Origin: Maratus speciosus
Lineage: Eukaryota; Arthropoda; Arachnida; Araneae; Salticidae
DNA: 64,000 nucleotides
Direction: 5' to 3'
Assembly (NCBI GenBank): GCA_963932465.1
Contig: CAWVRF010001058.1
Location: 1,488,001-1,552,000, forward strand
Part shown: one piece after another, positions 51,921-64,000 of the stretch
Layout of the letters: every line of letters starts with the position of its first letter
How positions within the stretch are numbered: position 1 is the first letter of the stretch
The notes under the pieces: generated by a model
Told to the model about the DNA's origin: nothing
Seen by the model: only the letters and a program-made list of their open reading frames with translations
Database searches by the model: none
Program-made: the position numbers and the translations under genes

Positions 51921-53040
51921 CAAAATTAATTTCTTAATAAATAATAAAGCGAAACCGAATATATTGTTTCAACAATCAAAGCATTGTTAGAAAATTCATC
52001 AGAAAGAGTTACCGCATATAAAACACGCAATATTTATGAATTGAAATCCGGTACAGGGATGAAAATTAATTTCTTAATAAATAATAAAGAGAAACCGAAT
52101 ATATTGTTTCAACAATCAAAGCATTGTTAGAAAATTCATCAGAAAGAGTTACCGCATATAAAACACGCAATATTTATGAATTGAATTCCGCTGCAGGGCT
52201 CAAAATTAATTTATTAATAAATAATAAAGCGAAACCGAACATATTGTTTCAACAATGAAAGCATTGTTAGAAAATTCATCAGAAAGAGTTAGCGCATATA
52301 AAACACGCAATATTTATGAATTGAATTCCGGTGCAGGGCTGAAAATTAATTTCTTAATAAATAATAAAGCGAAACCGTATATATTGTTTCAACAATCAAA
52401 GCATTGTTAGAAAATTCACCAGAAAGAGTTACCGCATATAAATCACGCAATATTTATGAATTGAATTCCGGTGCACCGCTGAAAATTAATTTCTTAATAA
52501 ATAATAAAGCGAAACCGATTATATTGTTTCAACAATCAAAGCATTGTTAGAAAATTCATCAGAAAGAGTTACCGCATATAAAACACGCAATATTTATGAA
52601 TTGAAATCCGGTACAGGGATGAAAATTAATTTCTTAATAAATAATAAAGAGAAACCGAATATATTGTTTCAACAATCAAAGCATTGTTAGAAAATTCATC
52701 AGAAAGAGTTACCGCATATAAAACACGCAATATTTATGAATTGAATTCCGGTGCAGGGCTGAAAATTAATTCCTTATTAAATAATAAAGCGAAACCGAAT
52801 ATATTGTTTCAACAATCAAAGCATTGTTAGAAAATTCATCAGAAAGAGTTACCGCATATAAAACACGCAATATTTATGAATTGAATTCCGGTGCACCGCT
52901 GAAAATTAATTTCTTAATAAATAATAAAGCGAAACCGAATATATTGTTTCAACAATCAAAGCATTGTTAGAAAATTCATCAGAAAGAGTTACCGCATATA
53001 AAACACGCAATATTTATGAATTGAATTCCGGTGCAGGGCT

Positions 53041-53880
53041 GAAAATTAATTTCTTAACAAATAATAAAGCGAAACCGAATATATTGTTTCAACAATCAAA
53101 GCATTGTTAGAAAATTCATCAGAAAGAGTTACCGCATATAAAACACGCAATATTTATGAATTGAATCTCGGTGCAGGGCTCAAAGATAATTTATTAGTAA
53201 ATAATAAAGCGAAACCGAATATATTGTTTCAACAATCAAAGCATTGTTAGAAAATTCATCAGAAAGAGTTACCGCATATAAAACACGCAATATTTATGAA
53301 TTGAATTCCGGTGCAGGGCTCAAAATTAATTTCTTAATAAATAATAAAGCGAAACCGAATATATTGTTTCAACAATCAAAGCATTGTTAGAAAATTCAAC
53401 AGAAAGAGTTACCGCATATAAAACACGCAATATTTATCAATTGAATTCCGGTGCAGGGCTGAAAATTAATTTCTTAACAAATAATAAAGCGAAACCGAAT
53501 ATATTGTTTCAACAATCAAAGCATTGTTAGAAAATTCATCAGAAAGAGTTACCGCATATAAAACACGCAATATTTATGAATTGAATCTCGGTGCAGGGCT
53601 CAAAGATAATTTATTAGTAAATAATAAAGCGAAACCGAATATATTGTTTCAACAATCAAAGCATTGTTAGAAAATTCATCAGAAAGAGTTACCGCATATA
53701 AAACACGCAATATTTATGAATTGAATTCCGGTGCAGGGCTCAAAATTAATTTCTTAATAAATAATAAAGCGAAACCGAATATATTGTTTCAACAATCAAA
53801 GCATTGTTAGAAAATTCAACAGAAAGAGTTACCGCATATAAAACACGCAATATTTATCAATTGAATTCCGGTGCAGGGCT
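53041..53880. repeat. 420-bp (3-mer) tandem duplication
   Basis: 53041-53460 and 53461-53880 each contain a TTCTTAACAAATAAT monomer, an AATCTCGG monomer with CAAAGATAAT and TTAGTAAAT, and a monomer ending TTCAACAGAAAG with TTTATCAATTG. The matching place in the next copy (61141-61560) has a single trimer. This exactly accounts for the offset change from 8120 to 7700. Confidence 0.85.
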
Positions 53881-54380
53881 GAAAATTAATTTCTTAATAA
53901 ATAATAAAGCGAAACCGAATATATTGTTTCAACAATCAAAGCATTGTTAGAAAATTCACCAGAAAGAGTTACCGCATATAAAACACGCAATATTTATGAA
54001 TTGAATTCCGCTGCAGGGCTCAAAATTAATTTATTAATAAATAATAAAGCGAAACCGAACATATTGTTTCAACAATGAAAGCATTGTTAGAAAATTCATC
54101 AGAAAGAGTTAGCGCATATAAAACACGCAATATTTATGAATTGAATTCCGGTGCAGGGCTGAAAATTAATTTTTTAATAAATAATAAAGCGAAACCGAAT
54201 ATATTGTTTCAACAATCAAAGCATTGTTAGAAAATTCACCAGAAAGAGTTACCGCATATAAATCACGCAATATTTATGAATTGAATTCCGGTGCACCGCT
54301 GAAAATTAATTTATTAATAAATAATAAAGCGAAACCGAATATATTGTTTCAACAATCAAAGCATTGTTAGAAAATTCATC

Positions 54381-57300
54381 AGAAAGAGTTAGCGCATATA
54401 AAACACGAAATATTTATCAATTGAATCCCGGTGCAGGGCTCAAAATTAATTTCTTAGTAAATAATAAAGCGAAACCGAATATATTGTTTCAACAATCAAA
54501 GCATTGTTAGAAAATTCATCAGAAAGAGTTACCGCATATAAAACACGCAATATTTATGAATTGAATTCCGGTGCACCGCTGAAAATTAATTTCTTATTAA
54601 ATAATAAAGCGAAACCGAATATATTGTTTCAACAATCAAAGCATTGTTAGAAAATTCATCAGAAAGAGTTACCGCATATAAAACACGCAATATTTATGAA
54701 TTGAATCCCGGTGCAGGGCTCAAAATTAATTTCTTAGTAAATAATAAAGCGAAACCGAATATATTGCTTAAACAATCAAAGCATTGTTAGAAAATTTATC
54801 AGAAAGAGTTACCGCATATAAAACACGCAATATTTATGAATTGAATTACGGTGCAGGGCGGAAAATTAATTTTTTAATAAATAATAAAGCGAAACCGAAT
54901 ATATTGTTTCAACAATGAAAGCATTGTTAGAAAATTCATCAGAAAGAGTTACCGCATATAAAACACGCAATATTTATGAATTGAATTCCGGTGCAGGGCT
55001 CAAAATTAATTTATTAATAAATAATAAAGCGAAACCGAATATATTATTTCAACAATCAAAGCATTGTTAGAAAATTCAACAGAAAGAGTTACCGCATATA
55101 AAACAGGCAATATTTATGAATTGAATTCCGGTGCAGGGCTGAAAATTAATTTCTTAATAAATAATAAAGCGAAACCGAATATATTGTTTCAACAATCAAA
55201 GCATTGTTAGAAAATTCATCAGAAAGAGTTACCGCATATAAAACACGCAATATTTATGAATTGAATTCCGGTGCAGGGCTGAAAATTAATTTCTTAATAA
55301 ATAATAAAGCGAAACCGAATATATTGTTTCAACAATCAAAGCATTGTTAGAAAATTCATCAGAAAGAGTTACCGCATATAAAACACGCAATATTTATGAA
55401 TTGTATTCCGTTGCACCGCTGAAAATTAATTTCTTAATGAATAATAAAGCGAAACCGAATATATTGTTTCAACAATCAAAGCATTGTTAGAAAATTCATC
55501 AGAAAGAGTTACCGCATATAAAACACGCAATATTTATGAATTGAATTCCGGTACAGGGCTGAAAATTAATTTCTTAATAAATAATAAAGAGAAACCGAAT
55601 ATATTGTTTCAACAATCAAAGCATTGTTAGAAAATTCATCAGAAAGAGTTACCGCATATAAAACACGCAATATTTATGAATTGAATTCCGGTGCACCGCT
55701 GAAAATTAATTTCTTATTAAATAATAAAGCGAAACCGAATATATTGTTTCAACAATCAAAGCATTGTTAGAAAATTCATCAGAAAGAGTTATCGCATATA
55801 AAACACGCAATATTTATGAATTGAATTCCGGTGCAGGGCTCAAAATTAATTTTTTAATAAGTAATAAAGCGAAACCGAATATATTGTTTCAACAATCAAA
55901 GCATTGTTAGAAAATTCATCAGAAAGAGTTACCTCATATAAAACACGCAATATTTATGAATTGAATTCCGGTGCAGGGCTGAAAATTAATTTCTTAATAA
56001 ATAATAAAGCGAAACCGAATATATTGTTACAACAATCAAAGCATTGTTAGAAAATTCATGAGAAAGAGTTACCGCATATAAAACACGCAATATTTATGAA
56101 TTGAATTCCGGTGCAGGGCTGAAAATTAATTTCTTAACAAATAATAAAGCGAAACCGAATATATTGTTTCAACAATCAAAGCATTGTTAGAAAATTCATC
56201 AGAAAGAGTTACCGCATATAAAACACGCAATATTTATGAATTGAATCTCGGTGCAGGGCTCAAAATTAATTTATTAATAAATAATAAAGCGAAACCGAAT
56301 ATATTGTTTCAACAATCAAAGCATTGTTAGAAAATTCATCAGAAAGAGTTACCGCATATAAAACACGCAATATTTATGAATTGAATTCCGGTGCAGGGCT
56401 CAAAATTAATTTCTTAATAAATAATAAAGCGAAACCGAATATATTGTTTCAACAATCAAAGCATTGTTAGAAAATTCAACAGAAAGAGTTACCGCATATA
56501 AAACACGCAATATTTATCAATTGAATTCCGGTGCAGGGCTGAAAATTAATTTCTTAATAAATAATAAAGCGAAACCGAATATATTGTTTCAACAATCAAA
56601 GCATTGTTAGAAAATTCACCAGAAAGAGTTACCGCATATAAAACACGCAATATTTATGAATTGAATTCCGCTGCAGGGCTCAAAATTAATTTATTAATAA
56701 ATAATAAAGCGAAACCGATTATATTGTTTCAACAATCAAAGCATTGTTAGAAAATTCATCAGAAAGAGTTACCGCATATAAAACACGCAATATTTATGAA
56801 TTGAAATCCGGTACAGGGATGAAAATTAATTTCTTAATAAATAATAAAGAGAAACCGAATATATTGTTTCAACAATCAAAGCATTGTTAGAAAATTCATC
56901 AGAAAGAGTTACCGCATATAAAACACAAAATATTTATGAATTGAATTCCGGTGCACCGCTGAAAATTAATTCCTTAATAAATAATAAAGCGAAACCGAAT
57001 ATATTGTTTCAACAATCAAAGCATTGTTAGAAAATTCATCAGAAAGAGTTACCGCATATAAAACACGCAATATTTATGAATTGAATTCCGGTGCAGGGCT
57101 GAAAATTAATTTCTTAACAAATAATAAAGCGAAACCGAATATATTGTTTCAACAATCAAAGCATTGTTAGAAAATTCATCAGAAAGAGTTACCGCATATA
57201 AAACACGCAATATTTATGAATTGAATCTCGGTGCAGGGCTCAAAGATAATTTATTAGTAAATAATAAAGCGAAACCGAATATATTGTTTCAACAATCAAA

Positions 57301-58020
57301 GCATTGTTAGAAAATTCATCAGAAAGAGTTACCGCATATAAAACACGCAATATTTATGAATTGAATTCCGGTGCAGGGCTCAAAATTAATTTCTTAATAA
57401 ATAATAAAGCGAAACCGAATATATTGTTTCAACAATCAAAGCATTGTTAGAAAATTCAACAGAAAGAGTTACCGCATATAAAACACGCAATATTTATCAA
57501 TTGAATTCCGGTGCAGGGCTGAAAATTAATTTCTTAATAAATAATAAAGCGAAACCGAATATATTGTTTCAACAATCAAAGCATTGTTAGAAAATTCACC
57601 AGAAAGAGTTACCGCATATAAAACACGCAATACTTATGAATTGAATTCCGCTGCAGGGCTCAAAATTAATTTATTAATAAATAATAAAGCGAAACCGAAC
57701 ATATTGTTTCAACAATGAAAGCATTGTTAGAAAATTCATCAGAAAGAGTTAGCGCATATAAAACACGCAATATTTATGAATTGAATTCCGGTGCAGGGCT
57801 GAAAATTAATTTCTTAATAAATAATAAAGCGAAACCGAATATATTGTTTCAACAATCAAAGCATTGTTAGAAAATTCACCAGAAAGAGTTACCGCATATA
57901 AATCACGCAATATTTATGAATTGAATTCCGGTGCACCGCTGAAAATTAATTTATTAATAAATAATAAAGCGAAACCGAATATATTGTTTCAACAATCAAA
58001 GCATTGTTAGAAAATTCATC
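54381..58020. repeat. Right-arm HOR, B form, copy 1 (26 monomers)
   Basis: Opens with AGCGCATATAAAACACGAAA (54391). Diagnostic B states: AAAATTTATCAG (54791), TTGTATTCCGTTGCACC (55401), ATAATAAAGCG (55441) and ACAAATAATAAAGC (56138). Length 3640 bp. Confidence 0.75.
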
Positions 58021-61000
58021 AGAAAGAGTTACCGCATATAAAACACGAAATATTTATCAATTGAATCCCGGTGCAGGGCTCAAAATTAATTTCTTAGTAA
58101 ATAATAAAGCGAAACCGAATATATTGTTTCAACAATCAAAGCATTGTTAGAAAATTCATCAGAAAGAGTTACCGCATATAAAACACGCAATATTTATGAA
58201 TTGAATTCCGGTGCACCGCTGAAAATTAATTTCTTATTAAATAATAAAGCGAAACAGAATATATTGTTTCAACAATCAAAGCATTGTTAGAAAATTCATC
58301 AGAAAGAGTTACCGCATATAAAACACGCAATATTTATGAATTGAATCCCGGTGCAGGGCTCAAAATTAATTTCTTAGTAAATAATAAAGCGAAACCGAAT
58401 ATATTGCTTAAACAATCAAAGCATTGTTAGAAAATTCATCAGAAAGAGTTACCGCATATAAAACACGCAATATTTATGAATTGAATTACGGTGCAGGGCG
58501 GAAAATTAATTTTTTAATAAATAATAAAGCGAAACCGAATATATTGTTTCAACAATGAAAGCATTGTTAGAAAATTCATCAGAAAGAGTTACCGCATATA
58601 AAACACGCAATATTTATGAATTGAATTCCGGTGCAGGGCTCAAAATTAATTTATTAATAAATAATAAAGCGAAACCGAATATATTGTTTCAACAATCAAA
58701 GCATTGTTAGAAAATTCAACAGAAAGAGTTACCGCATATAAAACAGGCAATATTTATGAATTGAATTCCGGTGCAGGGCTGAAAATTAATTTCTTAATAA
58801 ATAATAAAGCGAAACCGAATATATTGTTTCAACAATCAAAGCATTGTTAGAAAATTCATCAGAAAGAGTTACCGCATATAAAACACGCAATATTTATGAA
58901 TTGAATTCCGGTGCAGGGCTGAAAATTAATTTCTTAATAAATAATAAAGCGAAACCGAATATATTGTTTCAACAATCAAAGCATTGTTAGAAAATTCATC
59001 AGAAAGAGTTACCGCATATAAAACACGCAATATTTATGAATTGAATTCCGTTGCACCGCTGAAAATTAATTTCTTAATGAATAATAAAGTGAAACCGAAT
59101 ATATTGTTTCAACAATCAAAGCATTGTTAGAAAATTCATCAGAAAGAGTTACCGCATATAAAACACGCAATATTTATGAATTGAATTCCGGTACAGGGCT
59201 GAAAATTAATTTCTTAATAAATAATAAAGAGAAACCGAATATATTGTTTCAACAATCAAAGCATTGTTAGAAAATTCATCAGAAAGAGTTACCGCATATA
59301 AAACACGCAATATTTATGAATTGAATTCCGGTGCACCGCTGAAAATTAATTTCTTATTAAATAATAAAGCGAAACCGAATATATTGTTTCAACAATCAAA
59401 GCATTGTTAGAAAATTCATCAGAAAGAGTTATCGCATATAAAACACGCAATATTTATGAATTGAATTCCGGTGCAGGGCTCAAAATTAATTTTTTAATAA
59501 GTAATAAAGCGAAACCGAATATATTGTTTCAACAATCAAAGCATTGTTAGAAAATTCATCAGAAAGAGTTACCTCATATAAAACACGCAATATTTATGAA
59601 TTGAATTCCGGTGCAGGGCTGAAAATTAATTTCTTAATAAATAATAAAGCGAAACCGAATATATTGTTACAACAATCAAAGCATTGTTAGAAAATTCATC
59701 AGAAAGAGTTACCGCATATAAAACACGCAATATTTATGAATTGAATTCCGGTGCAGGGCTGAAAATTAATTTCTTAGCAAAGAATAAAGCGAAACCGAAT
59801 ATATTGTTTCAACAATCAAAGCATTGTTAGAAAATTCATCAGAAAGAGTTACCGCATATAAAACACGCAATATTTATGAATTGAATCTCGGTGCAGGGCT
59901 CAAAATTAATTTATTAATAAATAATAAAGCGAAACCGAATATATTGTTTCAACAATCAAAGCATTGTTAGAAAATTCATCAGAAAGAGTTACCGCATATA
60001 AAACACGCAATATTTATGAATTGAATTCCGGTGCAGGGCTCAAAATTAATTTCTTAATAAATAATAAAGCGAAACCGAATATATTGTTTCAACAATCAAA
60101 GCATTGTTAGAAAATTCAACAGAAAGAGTTACCGCATATAAAACACGCAATATTTATCAATTGAAATCCGGTGCAGGGCTGAAAATTAATTTCTTAATAA
60201 ATAATAAAGCGAAACCGAATATATTGTTTCAACAATCAAAGCATTGTTAGAAAATTCACCAGAAAGAGTTACCGCATATAAAACACGCAATATTTATGAA
60301 TTGAATTCCGCTGCAGGGCTCAAAATTAATTTATTAATAAATAATAAAGCGAAACCGAACATATTGTTTCAACAATGAAAGCATTGTTAGAAAATTCATC
60401 AGAAAGAGTTAGCGCATATAAAACACGCAATATTTATGAATTGAATTCCGGTGCAGGGCTGAAAATTAATTTCTTAATAAATAATAAAGCGAAACCGTAT
60501 ATATTGTTTCAACAATCAAAGCATTGTTAGAAAATTCACCAGAAAGATTTACCGCATATAAATCACGCAATATTTATGAATTGAATTCCGGTGCACCGCT
60601 GAAAATTAATTTCTTAATAAATAATAAAGCGAAACCGATTATATTGTTTCAACAATCAAAGCATTGTTAGAAAATTCATCAGAAAGAGTTACCGCATATA
60701 AAACACGCAATATTTATGAATTGAAATCCGGTACAGGGATGAAAATTAATTTCTTAATAAATAATAAAGAGAAACCGAATATATTGTTTCAACAATCAAA
60801 GCATTGTTAGAAAATTCATCAGAAAGAGTTACCGCATATAAAACACGCAATATTTATGAATTGAATTCCGGTGCACCGCTGAAAATTAATTCCTTATTAA
60901 ATAATAAAGCGAAACCGAATATATTGTTTCAACAATCAAAGCATTGTTAGAAAATTCATCAGAAAGAGTTACCGCATATAAAACACGCAATATTTATGAA

Positions 61001-62080
61001 TTGAATTCCGGTGCACCGCTGAAAATTAATTTCTTAATAAATAATAAAGCGAAACCGAATATATTGTTTCAACAATCAAAGCATTGTTAGAAAATTCATC
61101 AGAAAGAGTTACCGCATATAAAACACGCAATATTTATGAATTGAATTCCGGTGCAGGGCTGAAAATTAATTTCTTAACAAATAATAAAGCGAAACCGAAT
61201 ATATTGTTTCAACAATCAAAGCATTGTTAGAAAATTCATCAGAAAGAGTTACCGCATATAAAACACGCAATATTTATGAATTGAATCTCGGTGCAGGGCT
61301 CAAAGATAATTTATTAGTAAATAATAAAGCGAAACCGAATATATTGTTTCAACAATCAAAGCATTGTTAGAAAATTCATCAGAAAGAGTTACCGCATATA
61401 AAACACGCAATATTTATGAATTGAATTCCGGTGCAGGGCTCAAAATTAATTTCTTAATAAATAATAAAGCGAAACCGAATATATTGTTTCAACAATCAAA
61501 GCATTGTTAGAAAATTCAACAGAAAGAGTTACCGCATATAAAACACGCAATATTTATCAATTGAATTCCGGTGCAGGGCTGAAAATTAATTTCTTAATAA
61601 ATAATAAAGCGAAACCGAATATATTGTTTCAACAATCAAAGCATTGTTAGAAAATTCACCAGAAAGAGTTACCGCATATAAAACACGCAATATTTATGAA
61701 TTGAATTCCCCTGCAGGGCTCAAAATTAATTTATTAATAAATAATAAAGCGAAACCGAACATATTGTTTCAACAATGAAAGCATTGTTAGAAAATTCATC
61801 AGAAAGAGTTAGCGCATATAAAACACGCAATATTTATGAATTGAATTCCGGTGCAGGGCTGAAAATTAATTTTTTAATAAATAATAAAGCGAAACCGAAT
61901 ATATTGTTTCAACAATCAAAGCATTGTTAGAAAATTCACCAGAAAGAGTTACCGCATATAAATCACGCAATATTTATGAATTGAATTCCGGTGCACCGCT
62001 GAAAATTAATTTATTAATAAATAATAAAGCGAAACCGAATATATTGTTTCAACAATCAAAGCATTGTTAGAAAATTCATC
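58021..62080. repeat. Right-arm HOR, A form, copy 2 (29 monomers)
   Basis: Opens with ACCGCATATAAAACACGAAA (58031) and returns to the A states: TTGAATTCCGTTGCACC (59041), ATAATAAAGTG (59081) and GCAAAGAATAAAGC (59777). Length 4060 bp. It shares GAAACCGTATATATTG (60491) with the first A copy (52371). Confidence 0.75.
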
Positions 62081-64000
62081 AGAAAGAGTTAGCGCATATA
62101 AAACACGAAATATTTATCAATTGAATCCCGGTGCAGGGCTCAAAATTAATTTCTTAGTAAATAATAAAGCGAAACCGAATATATTGTTTCAACAATCAAA
62201 GCATTGTTAGAAAATTCATCAGAAAGAGTTACCGCATATAAAACACGCAATATTTATGAATTGAATTCCGGTGCACCGCTGAAAATTAATTTCTTATTAA
62301 ATAATAAAGCGAAACCGAATATATTGTTTCAACAATCAAAGCATTGTTAGAAAATTCATCAGAAAGAGTTACCGCATATAAAACACGCAATATTTATGAA
62401 TTGAATCCCGGTGCAGGGCTCAAAATTAATTTCTTAGTAAATAATAAAGCGAAACCGAATATATTGCTTAAACAATCAAAGCATTGTTAGAAAATTTATC
62501 AGAAAGAGTTACCGCATATAAAACACGCAATATTTATGAATTGAATTCCGGTGCAGGGCTCAAAATTAATTTATTAATAAATAATAAAGCGAAACCGAAT
62601 ATATTGTTTCAACAATCAAAGCATTGTTAGAAAATTCAACAGAAAGAGTTACCGCATATAAAACAGGCAATATTTATGAATTGAATTCCGGTGCAGGGCT
62701 GAAAATTAATTTCTTAATAAATAATAAAGCGAAACCGAATATATTGTTTCAACAATCAAAGCATTGTTAGAAAATTCATCAGAAAGAGTTACCGTATATA
62801 AAACACGCAATATTTATGAATTGAATTCCGGTGCAGGGCTGAAAATTAATTTCTTAATAAATAATAAAGCGAAACCGAATATATTGTTTCAACAATCAAA
62901 GCATTGTTAGAAAATTCATCAGAAAGAGTTACCGCATATAAAACACGCAATATTTATGAATTGTATTCCGTTGCACCGCTGAAAATTAATTTCTTAATGA
63001 ATAATAAAGCGAAACCGAATATATTGTTTCAACAATCAAAGCATTGTTAGAAAATTCATCAGAAAGAGTTACCGCATATAAAACACGCAATATTTATGAA
63101 TTGAATTCCGGTACAGGGCTGAAAATTAATTTCTTAATAAATAATAAAGAGAAACCGAATATATTGTTTCAACAATCAAAGCATTGTTAGAAAATTCATC
63201 AGAAAGAGTTACCGCATATAAAACACGCAATATTTATGAATTGAATTCCGGTGCACCGCTGAAAATTAATTTCTTATTAAATAATAAAGCGAAACCGAAT
63301 ATATTGTTTCAACAATCAAAGCATTGTTAGAAAATTCATCAGAAAGAGTTATCGCATATAAAACACGCAATATTTATGAATTGAATTCCGGTGCAGGGCT
63401 CAAAATTAATTTTTTAATAAGTAATAAAGCGAAACCGAATATATTGTTTCAACAATCAAAGCATTGTTAGAAAATTCATCAGAAAGAGTTACCTCATATA
63501 AAACACGCAATATTTATGAATTGAATTCCGGTGCAGGGCTGAAAATTAATTTCTTAATAAATAATAAAGCGAAACCGAATATATTGTTACAACAATCAAA
63601 GCATTGTTAGAAAATTCATCAGAAAGAGTTACCGCATATAAAACACGCAATATTTATGAATTGAATTCCGGTGCAGGGCTGAAAATTAATTTCTTAACAA
63701 ATAATAAAGCGAAACCGAATATATTGTTTCAACAATCAAAGCATTGTTAGAAAATTCATCAGAAAGAGTTACCGCATATAAAACACGCAATATTTATGAA
63801 TTGAATCTCGGTGCAGGGCTCAAAATTAATTTATTAATAAATAATAAAGCGAAACCGAATATATTGTTTCAACAATCAAAGCATTGTTAGAAAATTCATC
63901 AGAAAGAGTTACCGCATATAAAACACGCAATATTTATGAATTGAATTCCGGTGCAGGGCTCAAAATTAATTTCTTAATAAATAATAAAGCGAAACCGAAT
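62081..64000. repeat. Right-arm HOR, B form, copy 2 (cut by window end)
   Basis: Opens with AGCGCATATAAAACACGAAA (62091) and has B states AAAATTTATCAG (62491), TTGTATTCCGTTGCACC (62961) and ACAAATAATAAAGC (63698). Offset to B copy 1 is 7700 bp, falling to 7560 after about 62520. That drop marks loss of one monomer, the AATTACGG...GGGCGGAA subtype present in all other copies. Confidence 0.75.

Larger units (their letters stand above)
49341..54380. repeat. Right-arm HOR, A form, copy 1 (36 monomers)
   Basis: Opens with ACCGCATATAAAACACGAAA (49351). Diagnostic A states: TTGAATTCCGTTGCACC (50361), ATAATAAAGTG (50401) and ACAAAGAATAAAGC (51098). Lengthened by two local duplications: 560 bp (50801-51360 repeated at 51361-51920) and 420 bp (53041-53460 repeated at 53461-53880). 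Confidence 0.7.
44073..64000. repeat. 140-bp satellite array, right arm (about 142 monomers)
   Basis: Same monomer as the left arm, same orientation, but in perfect register. The string ATAATAAAGC occurs at 44101 and 63981, exactly 142 x 140 bp apart, and phase never shifts in between. The 6-bp insertion and 10-bp deletion monomers of the left arm are absent. Arm-specific subtypes appear: AATCTCGGTGCAGGGCTCA with CAAAGATAAT, AATTACGG with GGGCGGAA (also in the transition at 36.9 kb), AATTTTTTAATAAGTAATAAAG, AAACAGGCAATA, and TTGTTACAACAATC. No gene or unrelated insert was seen; stops recur in every frame. Confidence 0.98.

Noticed and set aside
1..64000. CRISPR array
   Set aside because: The repeats abut with no unique spacers, the 140-bp unit is too long, and a metazoan retrotransposon interrupts it. 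This is a satellite.
1..64000. CENP-B box in the monomer
   Set aside because: The complement of the AAAGCGAAACCGAATAT segment has a TTCG core, but the later fixed A and CGGG positions of the CENP-B box do not match.
1..64000. tRNA, rRNA or other structured RNA genes
   Set aside because: No cloverleaf, internal promoter boxes or rRNA core motifs outside the primer-site complement.

Overview
This window is almost entirely satellite DNA: about 412 head-to-tail copies of a 140-bp, roughly 29% GC monomer. The array is interrupted once, by a 6.2-kb LTR retrotransposon of the BEL/Pao class. BEL/Pao elements are confined to animals, and the AT-rich satellite, single-frame gag-pol and tRNA-Tyr-type primer site would suit an insect or other arthropod, but the sequence does not name the species. 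A megabase-type satellite block (centromeric or pericentromeric heterochromatin) is the natural inference; nothing in the window proves centromere function. There is no host gene.

Layout. (1) 1-37868, left arm: about 270 monomers in complex higher-order repeats (HORs). The base unit is about 25 monomers (3.5 kb), overlain by 420, 700, 840, 1120, 1680 and 1820-bp offsets and long-range copies at offsets of 4185, 7152, 9080 and 9258 bp. The clearest case is two abutting 3501-bp units (9260-12760 and 12761-16261). (2) 37869-44064: the BEL/Pao element, on the minus strand. It has two near-identical LTRs (2 differences in 293 aligned positions), a tRNA-Tyr-like primer binding site, one intact 1761-aa Gag-Pol ORF and a polypurine tract. 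(3) 44065-44072: an 8-bp junction that fits neither the LTR nor the satellite. (4) 44073-64000, right arm: about 142 monomers in exact 140-bp register with no net indel over 19.9 kb. Its HORs are a different set (18-mer, then 26- to 29-mer to 36-mer spacings), and two variant forms alternate A-B-A-B.

How the pieces relate. The retrotransposon entered the second of two tandem 1680-bp HOR copies. The first copy keeps the empty target at about 36181-36200, so the insertion can be read against a paralogous control inside the window. It shows no target-site duplication, and the right LTR lacks its last 5 bp. A 700-bp block at 3801-4500 is a near-perfect copy of five monomers of the right-arm B form about 50 kb away, which points to long-distance exchange within the array.
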